Shown here piece by piece: positions 1 to 5,733 of a DNA stretch of 9,989 nucleotides; positions within the stretch are counted from its first letter, which is position 1, and each line of letters opens with the position of its first letter. The notes beneath the pieces were generated by a model. The model did not search any database. It was given only the letters and a program-made list of their open reading frames with translations, and was not told the origin of the DNA. The position numbers and the translations under genes were made by a program. Where the stretch lies: the NCBI GenBank assembly GCA_937927625.1, contig CALBSD010000045.1, positions 1 through 9,989 on the forward strand, given 5' to 3'. The stretch is from an uncultured Actinomycetes bacterium. GTDB taxonomy: Bacteria; Actinomycetota; Acidimicrobiia; Acidimicrobiales; Ilumatobacteraceae.

Positions 1-716
1 AGGCCGCTTGGCGCAATCGACTGATCGACAAATGGCAAGTCGACAACGAACTCTGTGCGGTGCGCGGGGAATACATGTCGTGAGAACAACACGGTCTTGC
101 CTTCCACACTTGACGTTGTGCGCAAACAGCGCAACACCGGCGACCCAACAGGAACTTTCAAGAGTTCTGCTTCTTCTGTTGTTGCAGCATCAGCGCCAAT
201 GGTTTGAGTTGCACCGGCAAGTGGAACATCGAGCAATTCGTAGAACGGTGATCGTTCAACATCTGCACGTGAGAGGTTCTGGCCGAGCTCTGCAGAACAC
301 CACACAGTGACAATCGCGAACGGCTCACCATCGGCCAAGTTCACACGGCGCACTCGCAACACCTGCGAGGTTCCTAAAGAAGTAGCAACATCCTTCGGCG
401 CCTTCTCAAAGGCGAACTCCAAGACGCGACGCTCAGGTGCAGCACCCGAATCACGCATTTGTTCTTCGATGGTGGCAAGGCGAGCCAACGGCTGACGCAC
501 GGTCTCCCCCGCCACAAACCAGCCAAACCCTTGGCGTGAATCAACAAGACCGTCGTCGCGCAACACTTCGAGGGCCTTACGAACCGTGACTCGGCTGACA
601 TCAAACTCACCCGAAAGATCCGATTCGCTCGGCATCAGACGCCCGGCCGCATAGGCGCCACTGAGAATGCGGCCCCTCAGCTCTTCGGCAATCTGGTGAT
701 AGCGGATAGTTCTCAC
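1..716 (-). CDS. GntR-family transcriptional regulator with UTRA ligand domain, 3' end cut by window edge
   Basis: Reverse-strand translation from a GTG at 716 is open for 238 codons to the window edge. Residues 1-68 form a GntR winged helix-turn-helix: RYHQIAEELRGRI, then PSESDLSGEFDVSRVTVRKA and a wing DDGLVDSRQGFGWFV. Residues about 80-238 read as a UTRA domain, the small-molecule-sensing half of HutC-type GntR proteins; a typical closing strand (FSRHVFPAHRTEFVVDLP) is seen just before the edge, so only a few residues are probably missing. It is divergent from aconitase with about 70 bases between start codons, so control of aconitase and of itself is the natural guess; the effector is unknown. 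No Shine-Dalgarno precedes the GTG at 716. An in-frame GTG at 737 would add seven residues but would place the start inside the palindrome. The start at 716 fits a leaderless message. Family assignment is confident; the target is inference. Confidence 0.9.
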   Translation of the reverse strand, partial: MRTIRYHQIAEELRGRILSGAYAAGRLMPSESDLSGEFDVSRVTVRKALEVLRDDGLVDSRQGFGWFVAGETVRQPLARLATIEEQMRDSGAAPERRVLEFAFEKAPKDVATSLGTSQVLRVRRVNLADGEPFAIVTVWCSAELGQNLSRADVERSPFYELLDVPLAGATQTIGADAATTEEAELLKVPVGSPVLRCLRTTSSVEGKTVLFSRHVFPAHRTEFVVDLPFVDQSIAPSG

Positions 717-737
717 TTGTATTAGAGTTGTATACAC
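714..737. promoter_or_regulatory. Shared divergent promoter/operator between GntR regulator and aconitase
   Basis: The interval holds a perfect 8-bp palindrome TGTATACA (729-736) and a direct repeat TTGTAT at 717-722 and 728-733, eleven bases apart (one helical turn). TGTATACA fits the general GntR operator pattern yGTM-KACr. The palindrome also contains TATACA on both strands, a possible -10 hexamer for each direction: rightward transcription would start near 744, and leftward near 721, just before the GTG of the regulator. A protein bound here would block both promoters. The sequence is seen; the operator and promoter roles are inferred. Confidence 0.55.
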
Positions 738-773
738 AGAGAGAAAAAGCAAGTCCGCTCTGTCTTGCACGAC

Positions 774-779
774 GAAAGG
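774..779 (+). promoter_or_regulatory. Ribosome binding site that sets the aconitase start
   Basis: GAAAGG lies 8 bases before the ATG at 788. The longer reading frame from a TTG at 728 has no comparable site and would begin inside the operator, so 788 is preferred. Confidence 0.65.
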
Positions 780-787
780 TTGCCCCC

Positions 788-3055
788 ATGGCTGTTTCCG
801 CCGGAACCCCCATCGAACTAGTCGAAGGTGTCTACTCCAAGCTTTCCGCGAATGCTGCGCTTGGTCGCGAGCGTCTGGGACGCCCGCTGTCCTTGGCAGA
901 GAAGATTCTCATCAACCACCTGGTGGACCCCAAGACACAAGAGATGGATCGCGGTCGCAGCTATGCCGACTTCAATCCAGACCGTGTTGCAATGCAGGAC
1001 GCCACCGCACAGATGGCACTTCTGCAGTTCATGACCGCAGGTCTTCCCACCACAGCAGTTCCTTCAACAGTGCACTGTGACCACCTCATCTTGGCCAAGG
1101 TCGGCGCAAAGCTCGACCTCAAAGATGCCAACGATGTCAACCGCGAGGTGTACGACTTCCTTCGCAGCGTGAGCGCGAAGTATGGCGTTGGTTTCTGGGG
1201 CCCCGGCAGCGGAATCATTCACCAAGTTGTTCTCGAGAACTACGCCTTCCCTGGCGGAATGATGATTGGTACTGACAGCCACACCCCTAACGCTGGTGGT
1301 CTTGGCATGGTCGCCATTGGTGTTGGCGGTGCAGACGCAGTTGACGTCATGACCGGATTCCCCTTCAACGTTCGTTGGCCAAAAGTCATCGGCATCAAGC
1401 TCACCGGAAAACTTTCCGGTTGGAGCAGCCCGAAGGACGTCATCTTGGAAGTTGCTCGTCAGCTCACCGTTGAAGGTGGCACGGGCGCAATTGCTGAATA
1501 CTTCGGACCTGGCGCTGACAGCATCTCTGCAACTGGCAAAGCAACTATCTGCAACATGGGTGCAGAAATTGGTGCCACCTGTTCAGTCTTCGGTTACGAC
1601 AGCAACATGAGCGACTACTTGCGTGCAACAGGTCGCGAAGCAATTGCAGCAGCAGCCGACAAGGTTGCAGCAGATCTTCGCCCTGACGACGGCGCACAGT
1701 ACGACCAAGTCATTGAAATCGACTTGTCCAAACTCACACCGCTCATCAACGGCCCACACTCTCCCGACCGTGCACACAAAATTGGTGCAAGCGGTGTTGG
1801 TGCAGCAGCTCGTGAAAACGATTGGCCACTTGAAGTATCCGCAACACTCATCGGTTCTTGCACCAACTCTTCATACGAAGACATCACTCGTGCAGCATCA
1901 ATTGCGCGTCAAGCTGCCGCAAAGGGCCTGAAGGCGAAAGTTGAATTGCTCATCTCACCGGGAAGCGAGCAGATTCGTGCCACCATCGAGCGTGATGGTT
2001 TGCTTGCAGACCTCGAAGCAATTGGTGCAACCGTTCTTGCCAACGCATGTGGACCTTGCATTGGTCAGTGGGAACGTGCCGCAGACAAGACAGCAAAGCC
2101 CAACAGCATTGTGAACTCTTTCAACCGCAACTTCCCGAAGCGTGCAGATGGATCTGCCAACACGCTTTCGTTCGTGACAAGCCCCGATACCGTGATGGCA
2201 ATTGCATTGTCCGGTCGTCTCGACTTTGACCCAAGCGTTGACACCATCACTGCAGCAGACGGAACCGAAGTGAAGCTTGATGCTCCACAAGGCGACATTC
2301 TTCCTGCAAAGGGTTACGACCCAGGCGTCGACACATTCACTGCTCCTCCTGCAGACGGAAGCAACGTTGTTGTTGAAGTCAGCCCCACCTCTGATCGTTT
2401 GCAGTTGTTGCAGCCGTTCGCTGCTTGGGACGGCAAGGACTACCTCGAACTTCCTGTTCTCATGAAGGCTCAGGGCAAGTGCACCACCGACCACATCTCT
2501 GCTGCAGGTAAGTGGCTCACCTACCGCGGTCACCTTGAGAACATCTCGGGCAACCTCTTCATCGGCGCAGTCAATGCATTCGGGGGCGAAGTGGGCGTTG
2601 GTCTTGACACGCTCGACGGTTCACGTCGTAGCTACCCAGACATCGCAAAGCACTACGGCGAGTCCGGCGTGCAGTGGTGTGCCATTGGTGACCAGAACTA
2701 CGGCGAAGGTTCATCACGTGAGCACGCAGCGATGGAGCCACGCTTCCGCGGTGGCGTTGTCATCTTTGCTCGTTCATTTGCTCGTATTCACGAAACAAAC
2801 TTGAAGAAGCAGGGCCTCGTGCCACTCACCTTCTCTGACCCAGCAACGTATGACGCCATCGAAGAGACAGACCGCATCAGCGTGTTGAATCTTCCTCCAG
2901 TACCCGACAAGCCAATGCAGTGCCGCATTACAAAGGCCGACGGTTCCACTGTTGACTTCGAAGCAAAGCACACATTCAGCCCTGAGCAGGTCGAATGGTT
3001 CAAGGCAGGTTCTGCGCTGAACATCGTGCGTCAGAAAGTTGCTAACTCGAAGTAG
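788..3055 (+). CDS. acn: Aconitate hydratase, mitochondrial-type
   Basis: Interconverts citrate and isocitrate via cis-aconitate with a [4Fe-4S] cluster, in the TCA cycle (cytoplasm). The 755-residue product matches mature mitochondrial aconitase in length, not the roughly 900-residue bacterial AcnA/IRP type or AcnB. Cluster cysteines are in IGSCTNSSYED (Cys358) and ACGPCIGQW (Cys421, Cys424), the same numbers as in mature pig heart enzyme. The C-terminal swivelling domain carries QNYGEGSSREHAAMEPRFRG with Ser642 and Arg644, again at the mitochondrial positions, and RSFARIHETNLKKQG. The N-terminal region has HCDHLI and GTDSHTPNAGGLG. ATG 788 is chosen for its ribosome binding site and because it starts at the family's usual N-terminus. 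It is divergent from a GntR regulator that may control it, and converges on the HAD/PlsC gene. Nothing suggests damage. Identity is very secure. Confidence 0.98.
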   Translation: MAVSAGTPIELVEGVYSKLSANAALGRERLGRPLSLAEKILINHLVDPKTQEMDRGRSYADFNPDRVAMQDATAQMALLQFMTAGLPTTAVPSTVHCDHLILAKVGAKLDLKDANDVNREVYDFLRSVSAKYGVGFWGPGSGIIHQVVLENYAFPGGMMIGTDSHTPNAGGLGMVAIGVGGADAVDVMTGFPFNVRWPKVIGIKLTGKLSGWSSPKDVILEVARQLTVEGGTGAIAEYFGPGADSISATGKATICNMGAEIGATCSVFGYDSNMSDYLRATGREAIAAAADKVAADLRPDDGAQYDQVIEIDLSKLTPLINGPHSPDRAHKIGASGVGAAARENDWPLEVSATLIGSCTNSSYEDITRAASIARQAAAKGLKAKVELLISPGSEQIRATIERDGLLADLEAIGATVLANACGPCIGQWERAADKTAKPNSIVNSFNRNFPKRADGSANTLSFVTSPDTVMAIALSGRLDFDPSVDTITAADGTEVKLDAPQGDILPAKGYDPGVDTFTAPPADGSNVVVEVSPTSDRLQLLQPFAAWDGKDYLELPVLMKAQGKCTTDHISAAGKWLTYRGHLENISGNLFIGAVNAFGGEVGVGLDTLDGSRRSYPDIAKHYGESGVQWCAIGDQNYGEGSSREHAAMEPRFRGGVVIFARSFARIHETNLKKQGLVPLTFSDPATYDAIEETDRISVLNLPPVPDKPMQCRITKADGSTVDFEAKHTFSPEQVEWFKAGSALNIVRQKVANSK

Positions 3056-3062
3056 TCAGCAC

Positions 3063-3079
3063 GAGCGATGACATCGCTC
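3063..3079 (+). other. Short hairpin just after the aconitase stop
   Basis: GAGCGAT and ATCGCTC form a 7-bp stem with a 3-base loop, 8 bases past the stop codon. It is followed by an A-rich stretch rather than a T-run, so it is not a classic intrinsic terminator. It may protect the 3' end of the message or help Rho-dependent ending. Confidence 0.4.
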
Positions 3080-3135
3080 AAAAATTAAAACTCAATCGAG
3101 ACCCGGGCGACGATCTTCTTCGGAGTCCGGGTCTC
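3080..3135. terminator. Possible bidirectional terminator between aconitase and HAD/PlsC gene
   Basis: GAGACCCGG (3098-3106) and CCGGGTCTC (3127-3135) form a 9-bp GC-rich stem with a 20-base loop. Read rightward it is followed only by CTTTG. Read leftward it is followed, after about seven bases, by TTTTAATTTTT (3080-3090). The stem lies in the last codons of the leftward gene. The long loop and offset T-runs make it a weak candidate, but no better terminator exists in this convergent junction. Confidence 0.35.
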
Positions 3136-4516
3136 CTTTGTAATTAGAGGGATAACTGCGACGCAGTTCATCTTCGGTGGGCTCGCGATACTCGCGACCT
3201 TCTGGTGGTAGCAACGCACTGATTGCATCCATGATGAGTTTCGTATCTGCATCAGGGTCGGTGTACGACAACTGCACAGGCGCACCCACAGTGATGATGA
3301 CCTGTGGAGGCGACGTCACGTTCGTGATGTTCGGCAACTTCGCATTTCGCGGCCACACCTTTTCGGTGCCCCAAATACCCACGGGAATGACTGGTGCTTT
3401 TGTCTCTGCTGCCAAACGTGCAGCACCCCAACGACCTTTTAATTCCGGATCAAAGAATGCTGGTCCGCGCGGAATTGTCCCCTGCGGCATGATCGCCACA
3501 AGATCTCCCGCTACGAGCGACTCAGTCGCGGCCCGCAATGGTTCATCGCTCCCCGTGCCACGTTCGACACGAATACCACCAAGCGCCGTTGCGAGCGGGC
3601 CGATTACTGGCGCATCGAATACTTCCTTTTTCCCAAGGAAACGAACGGCGCGACCAGTCTTTGCAACTGCAAGCGAGATTGCTGCGATATCGAAATAGCT
3701 GCGGTGATTACCGCAGATGATTGCCGATGAATCTTTCGGAATGTTTTCAGTTCCCGTAATTGTGAAGCGTGCATACGGAAACACTTCGGGACGAGCGAAC
3801 TTCATTAATGCTTGTTGTGCTTCGAGGCCAATCACGGGAATTTTCGCAACACCGTTTGGAACATCAAAGTGCGTCACCGGCCAACGACGAGCAGCTGCCA
3901 TCAGACGCAAACGCCAGTCAGGGTTTACGCACACAGGGTTTCCAACGGTTGCAAGAAGTGGCTCGTCAAACACGCTGTCGCTGTATGCAAATGAATCTTC
4001 GAGTTCAACATCATTTGCGGAAGCCCACGCCTTCACCGCATCACGCTTGCCACGTGACCACACATACACACCATCGAGTTCGCCTGTGTAGTTACCGTCG
4101 GCGTCCACTGCATACGTCGTCGCGATCACATCGTCGAATCCCAAGAGACGTGCAAACGGTTCGATGAGGTCACGCGGTGTCGTTGTCGCAAGAACAACCT
4201 TCAATCCATTCGCTCGATGCTCATCCATCACCTTTGCTGCGTACGGTTGCAACATTGCAACAAGATCTGGCGCAGCTGTTTGTGCAGCTGCTCGCACAAC
4301 ATCACGTGAATGACCCTTCATTGCCAACACTGCTTGACGCCCCAACACCATTGAAGGCAGGTTCTCGCCGAAAGTTTCGAACACCTGATACAGCAATGAC
4401 TCGCCAGGGATGTTTCGAGTCACGACTCCGGTGTCGCGCAGAACTCGACTGACCACATGAGCTGAAGCGCCCGACAAGAGGGTGCGGTCGAGATCAAAAA
4501 AGGCGGCGTGGGACAC
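3092..4516 (-). CDS. Fused HAD-IB family hydrolase and 1-acylglycerol-3-phosphate acyltransferase (PlsC-like)
   Basis: A 474-residue two-domain protein. Residues 1-210 are a HAD phosphatase of the IB subfamily: nucleophile motif FFDLDRT (Asp8, Asp10), Thr/Ser motif around LATTTP (110-114), Lys157 in GKRDA, and acidic motif YSDSVFDEPLL (Asp180, Asp184). Residues 245-440 are a PlsC-type acyltransferase: NHRSYFD (His271-x4-Asp276), a PQGTIPRG block (354-361) in place of the usual EGTR-like motif, and APVIPVGIWGT. The tail is charged and probably disordered. The same domain order is known in actinobacteria, for example M. tuberculosis Rv2483c. The second domain should acylate lysophosphatidate at the inner membrane face; the phosphatase substrate is not established. 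No long hydrophobic segment stands out. GTG 4516 is the only usable start, since an in-frame TAA lies 9 bases upstream and the HAD motif begins at residue 6. Confidence 0.93.
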   Translation of the reverse strand: MSHAAFFDLDRTLLSGASAHVVSRVLRDTGVVTRNIPGESLLYQVFETFGENLPSMVLGRQAVLAMKGHSRDVVRAAAQTAAPDLVAMLQPYAAKVMDEHRANGLKVVLATTTPRDLIEPFARLLGFDDVIATTYAVDADGNYTGELDGVYVWSRGKRDAVKAWASANDVELEDSFAYSDSVFDEPLLATVGNPVCVNPDWRLRLMAAARRWPVTHFDVPNGVAKIPVIGLEAQQALMKFARPEVFPYARFTITGTENIPKDSSAIICGNHRSYFDIAAISLAVAKTGRAVRFLGKKEVFDAPVIGPLATALGGIRVERGTGSDEPLRAATESLVAGDLVAIMPQGTIPRGPAFFDPELKGRWGAARLAAETKAPVIPVGIWGTEKVWPRNAKLPNITNVTSPPQVIITVGAPVQLSYTDPDADTKLIMDAISALLPPEGREYREPTEDELRRSYPSNYKGDPDSEEDRRPGLD

Positions 4517-4522
4517 GGGCGA

Positions 4523-4528
4523 AGATTA
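4523..4528 (-). promoter_or_regulatory. -10 element for a leaderless HAD/PlsC transcript
   Basis: On the reverse strand TAATCT ends six bases before the GTG start at 4516, the spacing expected if transcription begins at the start codon itself. No Shine-Dalgarno is seen before the GTG. The -35 region is poor. TAATCT matches the actinobacterial TAnnnT pattern. Inferred from position and motif only. Confidence 0.5.
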
Positions 4529-4558
4529 CGCCTGATCTGCCATGTAGGAAACAGAAAA

Positions 4559-4591
4559 TTTCTTGGAAGAAACTTTCCCAGGAATGGGAAA
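4559..4591. repeat. Two small AT-rich inverted repeats between the small RNA and the HAD/PlsC gene
   Basis: TTTCTT/AAGAAA (4559-4564 and 4567-4572, about 5 bp with a 4-base loop) and TTTCCCA/TGGGAAA (4574-4580 and 4585-4591, 7 bp with a 4-base loop) sit side by side. The second overlaps the T-run of the small RNA terminator. They may be extra termination signals or a read-through leader; the function is unknown. Confidence 0.45.
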
Positions 4592-4696
4592 AGCCCCGCA
4601 TTACTGCGGGGCCTCTCGACCGAAACCCGATGTTGGGGGAACATCTGATGGGTTCTTTCGGCCGGCTATTGGGGGGTAATGCCGGCGCGATTTGTT
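4588..4696 (-). ncRNA. 6C-like small RNA (two hairpins with C-run loops plus terminator)
   Basis: Read on the reverse strand, three stem-loops follow one another. Hairpin 1 (4686-4661) has a GCCGGC/GCCGGC stem extended by ATT/AAT, and loop ACCCCCC. Hairpin 2 (4661-4620) has CCGAAA/TTTCGG, CCC/GGG and GATGTT/AACATC helices with small bulges, and loop CCCCC. A GC-rich intrinsic terminator follows (4612-4589). Two hairpins with C-run loops ahead of a terminator is the hallmark of the actinobacterial 6C RNA family, known in mycobacteria as B11, where the C-rich loops pair with G-rich messenger sites. The second loop has five Cs rather than six, so the fit is good but not perfect. Compensated helices and a promoter support a real transcript of about 109 nt. 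Ends are estimates. The gene lies between divergent HAD/PlsC and LysR genes. Confidence 0.72.
4589..4612 (-). terminator. Intrinsic terminator of the 6C-like RNA
   Basis: On the reverse strand GCCCCGCA and TGCGGGGC form a perfect 8-bp stem with loop GTAA, followed at once by TTTTCCC. In the rightward direction no T-run follows, so it works leftward. There is no protein gene upstream of it on that strand, which by itself argues for a short non-coding transcript. Confidence 0.75.
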
Positions 4697-4703
4697 ACTC
4701 ATA

Positions 4704-4733
4704 AGTATGACGCCGCCCTCACCTAACACTCAA
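4704..4733 (-). promoter_or_regulatory. Candidate promoter of the 6C-like RNA
   Basis: On the reverse strand TTGAGT (4733-4728) is spaced 18 bases from CATACT (4709-4704). The start would fall near 4696, ten bases before the first hairpin. Both hexamers match sigma-70-type consensus partly (four of six each). Confidence 0.45.
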
Positions 4734-4743
4734 GTCGAACGAC

Positions 4744-4760
4744 ACGATACTTGCTATCGT
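4744..4760 (+). promoter_or_regulatory. Palindrome upstream of the LysR gene, possible operator
   Basis: ACGATA and TATCGT are perfect 6-base arms around the spacer CTTGC, 31 bases before the LysR start. Placement and symmetry suit an autoregulatory LysR site, although it is not the classic T-N11-A box. It is followed by TTTTT (4760-4764), so it could instead form a weak hairpin terminator. The region between it and the small RNA promoter is probably the divergent control segment. Confidence 0.4.
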
Positions 4761-4779
4761 TTTTAGAGATAGGTGTCAC

Positions 4780-4785
4780 AGGGGG
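4780..4785 (+). promoter_or_regulatory. Ribosome binding site of the LysR gene
   Basis: AGGGGG lies 6 bases before the ATG at 4792. The five-G run is unusual and is fully complementary to the C-run loops of the neighbouring small RNA. Confidence 0.6.
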
Positions 4786-4791
4786 CCAACC

Positions 4792-5733
4792 ATGGAACTA
4801 AAGCAACTGCAGGCCCTCGTCGCTATCTCCGAACATGGTTCGTTCTCTGCTGCAGCCAAGGCCCTCGACACGGTGCAGTCCAATGTCTCGGCACACCTCA
4901 GTCGCCTCGAGAAGGAACTGGGCAGTTCCCTCATTGATCGCGCCAGTGGTGAACTCACTGACGAAGGCGAGATGGTTTTGGCACGTGCCAAGCGCATCTT
5001 GCATGAAGTCGAAGACATCGACACCGACATTCACTCTTTGGGCGATTCCGTTTCCGGTGATTGTCGCATCGGAACATTGGGCACCACAGCGCGCTGGCTC
5101 ATGCCTCCCCTGTTGAACTCACTGACACGTCATCATCCCGGAGTGCGCCTCACCATCGTCGAGGGTGCAACCAGTGCACTCATTCTTCGTCTAATGAGTG
5201 GCGAAATCGATGCAGCTCTCGTGCACTTTCCCATTGCCGAGACAAACATCGAAACAAAAGAGATGTTTGCGGAAGAACTATTTCTCCTTGCACCAAAGAA
5301 ACATGAACTTGCAACGCGCGAGACCATTTCATTGGAAGAACTCTCCGAACACCCCATCATGCTTGCGCCTCGCGGCACCGCAGCTCGTCGCATCATTGAT
5401 CGCGCAGCAGCCAGCAAAGGTGTCGCACTTCGTGCACAGGCAGAAATCGACGGCATGCGCTTGATGGCATCGTTGGTCTTTGAAGGGTTTGGCGCCGCCA
5501 TTGTTCCTGCTAGTGCAGTGCCCGGATGGCTGAAGGGCGACTTCGTGCGCATCGGCGTGCCTGATCTTCCCCGGCGCGTTGTCGGCTGGGCGCAACGCGA
5601 GCGCCCACGCCCCAACAGAGCAACGCTGGCCGTGCGCGACCAGGCCTTTGACGTCGCGTCTCGCCATGCCCCTCGGCAGCCAGGAATATCGCTTGAAATC
5701 AGTGCAAAACAAGCCAAAGGAACCCGCGGATAG
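4792..5733 (+). CDS. LysR-family transcriptional regulator
   Basis: A 313-residue protein of typical LysR length. Residues 1-60 are the winged helix-turn-helix with the family pattern: LKQLQALVAISEHGSFSAAA, then ALDTVQSNVSAHLSRLEKEL and GSSLIDR. Residues about 60-85 form the linker helix (EGEMVLARAKRILHEVEDI). From about residue 90 the periplasmic-binding-protein-like effector domain begins (GDCRIGTLGTTARWLMPPLL, then PGVRLTIVEGATSALILRLMSGEIDAALV). The start at ATG 4792 has a ribosome binding site and fits the usual N-terminus. The last residues are basic, low in conservation, and overlap the start of the carboxyltransferase gene, so the two are probably co-transcribed. Its target may be that gene, its own promoter or nearby TCA genes; the inducer cannot be read from sequence. 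Confidence 0.95.
   Translation: MELKQLQALVAISEHGSFSAAAKALDTVQSNVSAHLSRLEKELGSSLIDRASGELTDEGEMVLARAKRILHEVEDIDTDIHSLGDSVSGDCRIGTLGTTARWLMPPLLNSLTRHHPGVRLTIVEGATSALILRLMSGEIDAALVHFPIAETNIETKEMFAEELFLLAPKKHELATRETISLEELSEHPIMLAPRGTAARRIIDRAAASKGVALRAQAEIDGMRLMASLVFEGFGAAIVPASAVPGWLKGDFVRIGVPDLPRRVVGWAQRERPRPNRATLAVRDQAFDVASRHAPRQPGISLEISAKQAKGTRG

Noticed and set aside
374..610. Reverse open frame of 78 codons in the regulator region
   Set aside because: It is out of frame with the GntR/UTRA protein, which spans the whole region with intact domains.
728..787. TTG-initiated N-terminal extension of aconitase by 20 residues
   Set aside because: The extension starts inside the operator palindrome, has no ribosome binding site and is absent from the mitochondrial-type numbering, while ATG 788 has a good site.
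1955..2533. Reverse-strand open frame of 192 codons inside aconitase
   Set aside because: It lies wholly within a secure gene, is rich in Cys and Val from antisense codon bias, and shows no domain.
3177..3698. Forward open frame of 173 codons opposite the acyltransferase domain
   Set aside because: It is the antisense shadow of the PlsC domain, with no ribosome binding site or recognisable family.
4593..4612. Terminator for a rightward transcript
   Set aside because: No T-run follows on the forward strand; the T-run is on the reverse strand, so it terminates leftward.
4620..4686. Riboswitch or G-loop hairpins in a LysR leader on the forward strand
   Set aside because: The C-run loops, terminator polarity and promoter-like hexamers all favour the reverse strand; on the forward strand the hairpins would lie upstream of the likely LysR promoter.
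5579..5701. Start of the carboxyltransferase at 5579
   Set aside because: It would bury over 150 bases in the LysR coding region and add an Arg/Ala/Pro-rich segment typical of a shadow frame, with no ribosome binding site.
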